64,000 nt of DNA from Bacteroidota bacterium (GTDB taxonomy: Bacteria > Bacteroidota > Bacteroidia > Sphingobacteriales > Sphingobacteriaceae). The notes below the pieces were generated by a model that saw only the letters and a program-made list of their open reading frames with translations, was not told where the DNA came from and searched no databases. Shown piece after piece: positions 35,206 to 45,097 of the stretch. The position numbers were made by a program, and so were the translations under genes. Every line of letters starts with the position of its first letter. The stretch's first letter is position 1. The stretch lies in assembly GCA_018828585.1 (NCBI GenBank), contig JAHJVW010000015.1, positions 1 to 64,000 of the forward strand, given 5' to 3'.

Positions 35206-36224
35206 TGAAGGATACTGGAAAGAAAGTAAAATTCGCGGTGGTTGGTTGTGGACACATCGGAAAAAGACATGCTGAAATGATAGTTCGCAATCCTGAGGCT
35301 GAATTAGTAGCCTTAGTAGATGTAAAGCCTGCAGCTGCATTAGGAGCGATTGAAACAGGAATTCCCTTGTTTAACTCTGTTGATGAGCTATTGGCTGCTG
35401 ACCTAGAGTTTGACGTCGTTAATATTTGTACCCCAAATGGATTTCATGCAGAACATTCTTTAAAAGCATTAGATCAACGCAAACACATTGTGGTAGAAAA
35501 ACCAATGGCTTTAAATAAAAGTGATGCAGAAAAAGTGATTTTCAAAGCTTTGCATGTACACAAATATTTATTTGCAGTCATGCAAAATCGCTACTCCCCA
35601 CCATCAGTTTGGATCAAAGAAATGATTGAATCAGGTAAATTGGGTAAAATATTCATGGTACAGCTCAACTGTTATTGGAACCGTGACAACCGTTACTACA
35701 AACCTGATAGCTGGCATGGGAAAAAGGATTTAGATGGAGGGACATTATTCACGCAATTCAGTCATTTTATTGACATCATGTATTGGCTGTTTGGGGATAT
35801 AGATAACATTACTTCCCGTATCAATGATTTTAACCACAAGGAATTAACAGATTTTGAAGATTCAGGCTTTATCAATTTTGACTTTGTAAATGGAGGTGCA
35901 GGAGCCATCAACTTTTCCACTTCGGTATGGGATCGTAACCTAGAAAGCAGCATGACCATTATTGCGGAACACGGTGCCATTAAAATTGGTGGACAATACA
36001 TGGACAAGGTGGAAACTTGCCACGTGAAAGATTATGACATGCCTGATTTAGCTCCTACTAATCCAGGCAATGATTATGGAGCCTATAAAGGTTCTGCTCA
36101 AAACCATAATTATGTGATTGAGAATGTAATTGATGTTTTGAAAGGAAGAGCTGCCATTACCACCAATGCTTTGGAAGGTTTAAAGGTAGTGGACATTATT
36201 GAAAGAATTTATAGCAGTAAATAA
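35205..36224 (+). CDS. WbpB/WlbA-type Gfo/Idh/MocA dehydrogenase
   Basis: NAD-dependent oxidoreductase that would oxidise C3 of UDP-GlcNAcA. The N-terminal Rossmann domain has VGCGHIGKRHAEMI (about residues 12-25) and the EKPMAL motif near residue 98 with the conserved lysine. The catalytic-type segment is DGGTLFTQFSHFIDIMYWLFG around residues 178-198. Length 339 is slightly longer than WbpB. It completes the dehydrogenase-WbpE-WbpD-WbpB set; only one copy exists for two copies of the others. Known WbpB homologues reoxidise NADH with 2-oxoglutarate. Confidence 0.9.
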   Translation: MKDTGKKVKFAVVGCGHIGKRHAEMIVRNPEAELVALVDVKPAAALGAIETGIPLFNSVDELLAADLEFDVVNICTPNGFHAEHSLKALDQRKHIVVEKPMALNKSDAEKVIFKALHVHKYLFAVMQNRYSPPSVWIKEMIESGKLGKIFMVQLNCYWNRDNRYYKPDSWHGKKDLDGGTLFTQFSHFIDIMYWLFGDIDNITSRINDFNHKELTDFEDSGFINFDFVNGGAGAINFSTSVWDRNLESSMTIIAEHGAIKIGGQYMDKVETCHVKDYDMPDLAPTNPGNDYGAYKGSAQNHNYVIENVIDVLKGRAAITTNALEGLKVVDIIERIYSSK

Positions 36225-36225
36225 T

Positions 36226-37203
36226 ATGAATATAGAAAAAAGTAAAGTTTTAGTTATTGGCGGAGCTGGATTCATCGGTAGCTTTGTAGTCAGCGAATTA
36301 TTAAAGGAAAATGTAGCAGAAGTGATCATTTATGATAATTTTGCTCGTGGCAAAAAAGATTATTTAATCGAATCGCTCAAAGATCCTCGTTGTAAGATTT
36401 TCCCAATTGGGGGAGACGTACGTGAAATTGATATTCTGGATACGGCAATGAAGGGAGTAGATTATGTATTTTGTTTGGCCGCCATGTGGCTATTGCATTG
36501 TAAGGATTATCCCCGTACTGCTTTTGATGTAAATATAGCGGGAACTTTTAATGTATTGGAAGCTTGTGTTAAGAATGGTGTCAAAAAATTAGTTTGGTCT
36601 TCATCCGCATCTGTTTATGGTGATGCGGTAGAGTTGCCTATGACGGAAAGCCATCCTTTTAATAATAAAAACTTTTATGGTGCCACTAAAATAGCAGGCG
36701 AAGCCATGGCTGCCGCATTTAACGACAGATACGGTTTAGAAATCATCGGATTACGTTACATGAATGTTTATGGCCCTCATCAGGATCAAACCGCTGCTTA
36801 TACCGGAGTGATACCAATCATGCTGAATAAAATTGACGCAAACGAAACGCCTATTATTAATGGCGATGGTAGTCAGGCTTATGACTTTATTTATGTAGAA
36901 GACGTAGCCAGATGTAATATCGAAGCCATGAAAAGTGATACGCCTTTCGGAATGTACAATGTGGGTACGGAAGTACAGACTTCTATTAAGGAGTTATGCG
37001 ACACTATTTTAAAACTTAAAAATTCGGATTTAAAAGTGACTTATAAGCCATATTCTGAAGATGATGCCCGTCAATTTGTACAAAATAGAATTGGCAGCCG
37101 AAAGAAAGCAGAAGAAGAACTAGGTTTTCTTTATAAATATCAACTTGAAGAAGGACTAATTAAGCTAATAGAATGGCGTGATCAAAATCCAAACAATCAA
37201 TAA
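36226..37203 (+). CDS. NAD-dependent nucleotide-sugar epimerase/dehydratase (SDR)
   Basis: Extended SDR enzyme of about 325 residues. GGAGFIGSFVVSELL is the NAD-binding motif, SSSASVYGDAVELP holds the active-site serine region and FYGATKIAGE the catalytic Tyr-x3-Lys. The ATG at 36226 is preferred; the longer frame from 36199 overlaps the WbpB-like gene. It ends one base before the oxidase start. Its exact reaction (C4 or C5 epimerisation or decarboxylation) cannot be assigned by inspection. Confidence 0.85.
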   Translation: MNIEKSKVLVIGGAGFIGSFVVSELLKENVAEVIIYDNFARGKKDYLIESLKDPRCKIFPIGGDVREIDILDTAMKGVDYVFCLAAMWLLHCKDYPRTAFDVNIAGTFNVLEACVKNGVKKLVWSSSASVYGDAVELPMTESHPFNNKNFYGATKIAGEAMAAAFNDRYGLEIIGLRYMNVYGPHQDQTAAYTGVIPIMLNKIDANETPIINGDGSQAYDFIYVEDVARCNIEAMKSDTPFGMYNVGTEVQTSIKELCDTILKLKNSDLKVTYKPYSEDDARQFVQNRIGSRKKAEEELGFLYKYQLEEGLIKLIEWRDQNPNNQ

Positions 37204-38409
37204 ATGAGCTTACAAAAAATTGGTATTGCAGGTGGTGGAATTATTGGTTTATCCATTGCTTATAAACTCCAAAAGGCGTATCCCAACGCTAAAATCCTGC
37301 TTTTTGAAAAAGAGGATTCTTTGGGAAAGCATCAGTCGGGTAGAAATAGTGGCGTTTTGCATTGTGGTTTATATTATGAACCTGGCTCTTTGAAAGCACA
37401 ATTGGCAGTTTCGGGAATTAGACAGATGACCGAATTTTGCCGAAAACATGAAGTCCCTCACGAAATATGTGGGAAAGTGGTGGTCGCTTCCGATAAAAGA
37501 GAAGCTTCATTTCTTAAAAATTTATTAGAAAGAGGAACTGCCAACGGATTGACTGGTCTAAAATACCTTTCGAAAGAAGAGTTGAAAAAACGCGAACCTT
37601 TTGTAGTAGCAGAAAAATCTCTTTTAGTACCCGAAGAAGGTATTGTAGATTATAAAGCGGTGATGTCAAAATTGGCAGAACAAATTTTAAATGCAAATGG
37701 CGAAATTCACCTAGGTAGCGAATTAACTTCTGCCAAAGAAAATAAAGAAGGAATTATAGTTTCAGATGGTCAAAAAGAATGGTCATTAGATTTATTGGTG
37801 AGTTGTGGCGGGCTACATTCGGATCGCATTTATCAAAAATTTACACATAAGCAAAGACCTTTAAGAATTGTTCCTTTTCGTGGAGAGTATATGATGCTCA
37901 CCAAAGATGCAGAAAAATTAGTCAACCACTTAATTTATCCTGTACCTGATCCTGAGTATCCTTTTTTGGGTGTTCATTTTACCAGAATGATGACGGGTGC
38001 TCGCGAGGTGGGTCCCAATGCTGTTTTTGCTTTCAAGCGTGAAGGATATACCAATCGGCAGATTTCCATCAAAGATACTTTTGATGCCATTAGCTATAAA
38101 GGATTCTTAAAGTTCATTTCAAATAATTTAGGCTTTGCCTTAGGAGAATTAAAAAGCTCGCTGTTTGTTACTGATTTTTTAAAAAAAGCAAGAAAACTGG
38201 TGCCCGAAATTCAGGAACAAGATTTTATAAAAGGTACTGCAGGGGTTAGAGCACAAGCAATGAATGTAGAGGGTAAGTTATTGATGGATTTCGATGTCAT
38301 CAAAGATGGCCGTCAGGTCCACGTTTTAAACGCTCCCTCCCCAGGTGCGACAGCATCCTTAGCAATTGCTGATTTTGTCATCAGTGAATATATAACTTTC
38401 CAAAATTAA
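37204..38409 (+). CDS. lhgO: L-2-hydroxyglutarate oxidase
   Basis: FAD-dependent oxidase/dehydrogenase of the DAO superfamily that turns L-2-hydroxyglutarate into 2-oxoglutarate. The dinucleotide motif GGGIIGLSIAYKL is at residues 9-21, followed by LFEKEDSLGKHQSGRNSGVL and HCGLYYEPGSLKA, typical of LhgO/YgaF. VPFRGEYMML and the C-terminal GTAGVRAQAMN also fit. Length 401 is normal. It is embedded without gap between the epimerase and the ABC permease (stop and start overlap by one base), a surprising place unless it recycles 2-hydroxyglutarate from WbpB. Confidence 0.88.
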   Translation: MSLQKIGIAGGGIIGLSIAYKLQKAYPNAKILLFEKEDSLGKHQSGRNSGVLHCGLYYEPGSLKAQLAVSGIRQMTEFCRKHEVPHEICGKVVVASDKREASFLKNLLERGTANGLTGLKYLSKEELKKREPFVVAEKSLLVPEEGIVDYKAVMSKLAEQILNANGEIHLGSELTSAKENKEGIIVSDGQKEWSLDLLVSCGGLHSDRIYQKFTHKQRPLRIVPFRGEYMMLTKDAEKLVNHLIYPVPDPEYPFLGVHFTRMMTGAREVGPNAVFAFKREGYTNRQISIKDTFDAISYKGFLKFISNNLGFALGELKSSLFVTDFLKKARKLVPEIQEQDFIKGTAGVRAQAMNVEGKLLMDFDVIKDGRQVHVLNAPSPGATASLAIADFVISEYITFQN

Positions 38410-39263
38410 TGACGGAAATTGAAGAAAACGATTGGGATATCGTTATAGAAAAAAAGAAAAGCTTATTGGATTTACAATTGAAACAGGTGTGGGAATACAG
38501 AGACCTCCTCGTTTTATTTGTTCGTCGGGATTTTGTTTCCTTCTATAAACAAACGATTCTTGGTCCAGTATGGTTCTTTATACAACCTGTTTTTACAACG
38601 ATTATTTATTTATTCTTATTTCGAAATTTGGCTAAATTATCTACAGACGAAATACCAGGACCTCTATTTTATATTTCTGGTATAACAATTTGGTCATATT
38701 TCTCAGAAACTTTGCTTAAAACTTCAAACGTACTAAGGGATAATGCGGGAATCTTTGGTAAAGTATATTTTCCAAGACTCATTATGCCTTTAAGCATCGC
38801 ATGTTCAGGATTATTTAAATTTGGAGTGCAATTGTCACTTTTGGCTTTAATCATGCTTTATTATGTATTGCTTGGAGGTGGACTAGATGTTCCTTGGCAA
38901 ATTGTGTTTTTTCCCTTCTTAGTCATTATAATTTCGCTGCAAGCCCTTGGCATAGGTATGCTTGTATCAGCTCTAGCCAGTAAATATCGTGATTTAGCAT
39001 TGCTACTTGGTTTTGGTTTACAACTGCTCATGTTTGCCTCTCCAATCGTTTATCCTCTATCTTCTTTAAGCGGTACCTTTAAAATATTGATTTCTGTAAA
39101 TCCCTTAACAGGAATTATAGAAACGGTGCGCTACTGTTTGTTTAGACATGGAACCGTAGATCCTATAGTGTTATTATACTCCATATTTTTCACTATAGGA
39201 AGCTTTTTATTAGGTATTATAGTATATAACCGCACAGAGAGAAGTTTTGTAGATACCGTTTAA
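38409..39263 (+). CDS. Wzm-type ABC-2 polysaccharide transporter permease
   Basis: Membrane subunit of an O-antigen/capsule ABC exporter. The 284-residue protein has six predicted transmembrane segments after a cytoplasmic N-terminal helix containing LKQVWEYRDLLVLFVRRDF, the family's interface helix, and the segment QTILGPVWFFIQPVFTTIIY. It pairs with the ATPase gene that starts two bases after its stop. It would export a completed polymer or glycan on a lipid carrier across the inner membrane. Confidence 0.92.
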   Translation: MTEIEENDWDIVIEKKKSLLDLQLKQVWEYRDLLVLFVRRDFVSFYKQTILGPVWFFIQPVFTTIIYLFLFRNLAKLSTDEIPGPLFYISGITIWSYFSETLLKTSNVLRDNAGIFGKVYFPRLIMPLSIACSGLFKFGVQLSLLALIMLYYVLLGGGLDVPWQIVFFPFLVIIISLQALGIGMLVSALASKYRDLALLLGFGLQLLMFASPIVYPLSSLSGTFKILISVNPLTGIIETVRYCLFRHGTVDPIVLLYSIFFTIGSFLLGIIVYNRTERSFVDTV

Positions 39264-39264
39264 T

Positions 39265-40554
<1,290 letters not shown>

Positions 40555-40560
40555 ATTTAA

Positions 40561-41700
40561 ATGAAAAGAATCATACCAATTTCCCTACCTAGTATGGGAC
40601 AAGAAGAGTGGGAGGCCCTGAAAGATCCTATTTTCTCAGGATGGATCACCCAAGGTCCTAAAGTAAAAGAATTTGAAAAGCTATTTGCAGAACGTCATCA
40701 GGTAAAACATGCTTTGGCAGTATCAAATTGTACAACTGCCTTACATTTAGCTCTAGTTGCTTTAGGAATTAAACAAGGAGATGAAGTTTTAGTTCCCGCT
40801 TTTACATGGGTTTCTACTGCCAATGCAGTGATGTATTGTAATGCCACACCTATATTCGTAGACATTGACCCCATCACTTTTAACATCGATCCACAAGAAA
40901 TAAAACGTAAAATTACTTCTAAAACAAAAGCGATTATTCCAGTTCATTTATTTGGACTTTGCGCAAATATTGATGCCATCAAGCAAATAGCTCCCCAACT
41001 TAAAATAGTAGAGGATTGTGCTTGTGCGGCAGGTGCTGCATTCAAAAATAAACCTGCTGGTAGTTTAGGGGATATTGGCTGTTTCTCATTTCATCCTCGT
41101 AAATCAATCACCACAGGTGAGGGGGGAATGTTAACCACAAATGATGATGATTTGGCAGAAAAACTGAATACACTCAGGAATCATGGGGCCTCTATTTCAG
41201 AAGAACAACGACATAAAGCACCTAAGCCCTATATTTTACCCGAATTTGATAGTGTAGGATTTAACTATCGGATGACTGACCTACAAGGAGCTATGGGTGT
41301 GGTTCAATTAAAAAAACTGGACCAATTTATTGATGAAAGGAGCAAATGGGCGAATTATTACCACCAAGAATTAAATAAAATAGCTTGGTTAAGAACACCA
41401 AAATATAGTAATGAATACAAGCATGGGTGGCAATCATATGTTCTTTTTGTGGATGAGGAAATATCACCCATCAAAAGAAATGATTTAATGGAATATTTAC
41501 AGCAAAAAGGAATCAGTACAAGACCTGGTACGCATGCCGTACACATGCTAGGATTTTATAAAAACACCTTTAATATAGCTTCTCAGGATTATCCAGGTGC
41601 TTATGCAGCCAATGAATATTCCATGTCTATACCCTTACACAACAAAATGGAAAAGGAGGATTATGAATATATTATTGAAACAATAAGCGAAATTAAATAG
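40561..41700 (+). CDS. DegT-family nucleotide-sugar aminotransferase, third paralogue
   Basis: PLP-dependent sugar aminotransferase, 379 residues, PLP lysine Lys181 in SFHPRKSITTGEGGML. The ITTGEGG form of the motif differs from the two WbpE-like copies and resembles 4-aminotransferases such as perosamine synthase. With gmd upstream it could make GDP-perosamine, and a decayed sugar formyltransferase lies 4 kb downstream, but this is inference. A relic of an asnB gene follows its stop by one base. Confidence 0.85.
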   Translation: MKRIIPISLPSMGQEEWEALKDPIFSGWITQGPKVKEFEKLFAERHQVKHALAVSNCTTALHLALVALGIKQGDEVLVPAFTWVSTANAVMYCNATPIFVDIDPITFNIDPQEIKRKITSKTKAIIPVHLFGLCANIDAIKQIAPQLKIVEDCACAAGAAFKNKPAGSLGDIGCFSFHPRKSITTGEGGMLTTNDDDLAEKLNTLRNHGASISEEQRHKAPKPYILPEFDSVGFNYRMTDLQGAMGVVQLKKLDQFIDERSKWANYYHQELNKIAWLRTPKYSNEYKHGWQSYVLFVDEEISPIKRNDLMEYLQQKGISTRPGTHAVHMLGFYKNTFNIASQDYPGAYAANEYSMSIPLHNKMEKEDYEYIIETISEIK

Positions 41701-41701
41701 G

Positions 41702-42188
41702 ATGTGTGGGATTGCCAGTGTATTTAACTTGAATAAAATTTTTTGCCTTATTAAGGAATTTAAAATTGATGGTAATACCTTGGAATACAAGTGGCCGGCC
41801 AGAGAGTGAATGTTTATTGATGAAGGTTTAGCACTGTTGCATAGACTTTTGACAATTTGGAGAAAATGAAATGAGTTCAGGAACAAGAGGAAAATATATC
41901 AGGAACATGATAATAGGAAAATATTCTGAGAAAAGCCATTCAGGCGTTTATGCCAGAAAAGATCATTAATCGTAAGAAACGATTGTTCTCAGTACCTGAT
42001 GAAAGTTGGTACGGAGAGGGGAATATCTTATAAATTAAGTAATTACAATTAAATAAGAAACCATTTTCTTCCTATTCTATCAATCAGTACCTCATAAAAA
42101 AATTGTTTATGAACATGTTTGTTATCATATTAATCATCGACTTCTCATATGGAGTTTAATGAATTTTGAATGGTGGTGTAAGATATCT
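41702..42188 (+). pseudogene. Gutted asparagine-synthase-like gene (asnB relic)
   Basis: A decayed copy of the intact gene at 47030. It starts ATGTGTGGGATTGCCAG (MCGIASVFNLNK), loses frame, then shows FIDEGLALLHR-like remains. It then jumps over most of the synthetase domain to KAIQAFMPEKIINRKK and PDESWYGEG near 41935-42030. It ends with DNA almost identical to the intact gene: ATATGGAGTTTAATGAATTT at 42149 also occurs at 48860. About 1.4 kb of the parental 1.9 kb is missing and several frameshifts are present. The tail runs directly into the methyltransferase start. Confidence 0.85.
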
Positions 42189-42194
42189 TAAATA

Positions 42195-43172
42195 ATGAAA
42201 AATATTAATATGGAAGTGTTACAATCGTTGTTCAAACAGTCAATAAGTCTTGAGGGAAATGTTATTTTTGTAGACGTAATTAGTGGATCATTAGCCTCAA
42301 ATCAGGATCAGACAAAAGATATCTTCTCAGATAAGTGGACTGAAGTTGAAGAAATGGGTGATGTTCAGGAACTCTATAGTTTTCAACGTAACTGGTTTCT
42401 GAAGCTATACGGTTTTGAGGATGAAGATGGGTTAAGAAAATTTCTGGCAAACAAAGAATCCATAATCGATACGGGTTGTGGCCTAGGTTATAAAGCAGCA
42501 TGGTTCGCAGAACTTGCACCTCATGCTGTAGTGATTGGAATAGATATATCAGATGCGGTATTATTGGCTTCAAAAAATTATTCTCATCTTAAAAACCTGT
42601 TCTTTCTGAGGGGTGATATTGGAAATACGGCATTGAAAGACGATACTATAGATTTTGTAGTTTGCGATCAAGTAATTATGCATACAGAAAATCCTGAGTT
42701 GACATTCAAGCATCTTTCTGCGGTAACAAAAATGGGAGGTGAATTTGCTTGCTACGTATATCGTAAAAAAGCTTTACCCAGAGAGCTTGTTGATGATTAT
42801 TTTCGGACGCATACCCATCATATTTCTAAAGACGAAATGTGGCAGCTGTCAGAACAATTAACACAACTGGGCAAGACACTCTCAGATCTAAGGGTGAATT
42901 TTAATTGCCCCGACCTGCCTGCCTTAGGTATAAAGGGCGGAGAATACGATATTCAACGGTTTATATACTGGAATTTCTTGAAGTGTTTTTGGAAAGATGA
43001 GTGGAGTTTCGAGTTGAATAAAAGTACTAATTATGATTGGTATGCACCGAGTAATGCCAAAAGGTTCAGTAAAGAAGATTTTCTTGAAATGGTTAACCAT
43101 AATAAATTAAACACAGAATTTTTTCATGAAGAGGAATCGTGTTATTCTGGCAGATTTACTAAAACTTACTAG
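42195..43172 (+). CDS. SAM-dependent methyltransferase
   Basis: Class I methyltransferase of 325 residues (or 320 from the second ATG at 42210). SAM-binding motif I is IIDTGCGLGYKAAWFAEL around residues 91-108, followed by VVIGIDISDAVLLA and DDTIDFVVCDQVIMHTENPE, a pattern seen in UbiE/Coq5-like enzymes and sugar O-methyltransferases. The first ATG lies in DNA derived from the tail of the asnB relic, so the ATG at 42210 may be the original start. It likely decorates the glycan; substrate unknown. Confidence 0.82.
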   Translation: MKNINMEVLQSLFKQSISLEGNVIFVDVISGSLASNQDQTKDIFSDKWTEVEEMGDVQELYSFQRNWFLKLYGFEDEDGLRKFLANKESIIDTGCGLGYKAAWFAELAPHAVVIGIDISDAVLLASKNYSHLKNLFFLRGDIGNTALKDDTIDFVVCDQVIMHTENPELTFKHLSAVTKMGGEFACYVYRKKALPRELVDDYFRTHTHHISKDEMWQLSEQLTQLGKTLSDLRVNFNCPDLPALGIKGGEYDIQRFIYWNFLKCFWKDEWSFELNKSTNYDWYAPSNAKRFSKEDFLEMVNHNKLNTEFFHEEESCYSGRFTKTY

Positions 43173-43246
43173 TTCTTCATTTATAAGGATAAGTAACCTA
43201 TAAATAGTTGTGAATTAAGTAATGTCAAAAAGAAGTAGCAAAACAT

Positions 43247-43756
43247 ATGGTTAAATATCTAATCAATAAAAGCTTTAAAAAGCTTCGAGCTTTTACTTTT
43301 AGGAATTTCAAAAGGACGCTCCCCCTAAACGAACTTTACACTGATCGATGGGAAAAAGCAAGATATCTGGGTTTTGGTGAAGGTGCAAGTATTTACGATA
43401 GTAGCATTGTCTTCGGTGAAGTTAGTGTAGGAAAGAACACTTGGATAGGCCCTTATACAGTACTAGATGGTAGCGGGGGACTAGAAATTGGGGCAAATTG
43501 CTCTATTTCTACAGGAGTACAAATTTACAGTCACGACACGGTCAATTGGGCATTAAGTAACGGTAGAGAACCTTACGATTATGCCAAGACTACTATCAAG
43601 AATAATTGCTACATCGGGCCAAATGTCATCGTTGCCAAAGGAGTTATTATAGGAGAATTCACCGTAGTTGGTGCAAATAGTTTTGTTAATAGATCCTTGG
43701 AAGGACACAAAAAATATGCTGGCAGTCCAGTAAAAGAAATAGTTGCAAAGATTTAG
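43247..43756 (+). CDS. Hexapeptide-repeat O-acyltransferase
   Basis: 169-residue left-handed beta-helix acyltransferase (maltose/galactoside acetyltransferase-like). A basic N-terminal helix (about 1-25) is followed by repeats from IYDSSIVFGEVSVGKNTWIG. The conserved loop GVQIYSHDTVNWALSN carries the catalytic-type histidine, and the last coil is GEFTVVGANSFVNRSL, with the closing AGSPVKEIV (the AGxPAK motif). Probably acetylates the repeat unit or a nucleotide sugar. Confidence 0.85.
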   Translation: MVKYLINKSFKKLRAFTFRNFKRTLPLNELYTDRWEKARYLGFGEGASIYDSSIVFGEVSVGKNTWIGPYTVLDGSGGLEIGANCSISTGVQIYSHDTVNWALSNGREPYDYAKTTIKNNCYIGPNVIVAKGVIIGEFTVVGANSFVNRSLEGHKKYAGSPVKEIVAKI

Positions 43757-43786
43757 CTATCTAGTATTCACAAGTAATTTTCCCTT

Positions 43787-45097
43787 ATGTTTTTTTTTTT
43801 AAATAGTAAACTTAACTCATTTTTAATAAAATTAAATCAGTATCTTCTTTATTATTATTTCAGATTCTTTGTTTTCTCGCAAGTTAATCGGGAAAAAGCT
43901 TTAAAACCCAGACTCCTTTTCGGCTATACACCAATTATCAGTAATAAATATTGGTCGAAAGCAATGAACAAGAAGGGTTATATTTCCCATTCAATTAGTT
44001 CTGAGGTACCCATAATTAACTCAAAAGATGATTTCGATTTGTATATTGATGATTTGTTTCCCATAAAGGGAAAGCCAACTAATTGGAAGGAAACGCAAAG
44101 AAAGCTCAGACTCTTTACTTATATTTTAAAAAATTATGACATTTTAATAATGTCATTCCGCTATAACTATTTCCGGGATACAGTATTCTGGAAGAAAGAG
44201 GCAGTTATTTTGAAACATTACGGTCTAAAAACAGTCATTATCCCTTATGGAAGTGATTATTATATTTATTCTAAAGTTATTGACCATAGTGTAAAACATA
44301 ATTTGATGATCAATGTTTCGTCTGATATTTTTAACAATAAAGAAAAGGAAGAAAGAATTGCTTATTGGCGAGACAATGCGGATTGTATGTTGATGGGTAT
44401 TATGTTGGATGATGCTCCAAGATGGGACTTCTTACCTGTAAGTACAGTTTGCATTGATAGTGAAAGTTGGAAGCGAATTAAAAAAAACAGCCTAGCAGAC
44501 GGATTAAATGAGCCAGTAACTATAGTTCATACACCTAACCACCGTGGTTTTAAAGGGACGGAGTTTATATTTAAGGCCATAGAGGAATTGAAACAAGAAG
44601 GCTTGAAAATCAATTTCAAGGTCATCGAGAATATGAAAAATACTGAAGTCAGACGAATATTGGTAGAGGAAGCAGATATATTAGTCGAGCAGATTATAGC
44701 GATGGGATATGCATTGAGCGGATTGGAAGGACTTTCTGCCGGTATTCCGGTAATCTCAAACTTGCATCGTGAAGACCTCACGCAGATCTTCCGAAGATAT
44801 TCCTATTTGAATGAATGTCCAATTGTTAGTGGTACGCCAGAGAATATAAAAGATACAATTAGGAAACTCATAACAAATCCTGGATTGAGAAATCAATTGG
44901 GTTATTCTGGTAGAAAATATGTAGAAAAATACCACTCTTATGAGGCTTTTCAGTCACTTTTTGAGAAAATTATTGAAAAAATTTGGCTTGAGCAACAGGT
45001 TGACTCGATGTATTTTTATAACCCACAGGATCCAACATCCTATAATAACGCTACATCACTAATAGAGCATCCTCTTAAAAATAACCGAATACCGTAA
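43787..45097 (+). CDS. Glycosyltransferase (GT-B fold), paralogue A
   Basis: 436-residue glycosyltransferase. The C-terminal half has the GT4-like features VTIVHTPNHRGFKGTEFIFK, ILVEQIIAMGYALSGLEGLS and the closing GRKYVEKYHSYE. The N-terminus is hydrophobic and aromatic (FLIKLNQYLLYYYFRFFVF) and may sit in the membrane. A very close paralogue is at 48954; the two share stretches of more than 50 identical bases. Donor and acceptor unknown. Confidence 0.82.
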   Translation: MFFFLNSKLNSFLIKLNQYLLYYYFRFFVFSQVNREKALKPRLLFGYTPIISNKYWSKAMNKKGYISHSISSEVPIINSKDDFDLYIDDLFPIKGKPTNWKETQRKLRLFTYILKNYDILIMSFRYNYFRDTVFWKKEAVILKHYGLKTVIIPYGSDYYIYSKVIDHSVKHNLMINVSSDIFNNKEKEERIAYWRDNADCMLMGIMLDDAPRWDFLPVSTVCIDSESWKRIKKNSLADGLNEPVTIVHTPNHRGFKGTEFIFKAIEELKQEGLKINFKVIENMKNTEVRRILVEEADILVEQIIAMGYALSGLEGLSAGIPVISNLHREDLTQIFRRYSYLNECPIVSGTPENIKDTIRKLITNPGLRNQLGYSGRKYVEKYHSYEAFQSLFEKIIEKIWLEQQVDSMYFYNPQDPTSYNNATSLIEHPLKNNRIP

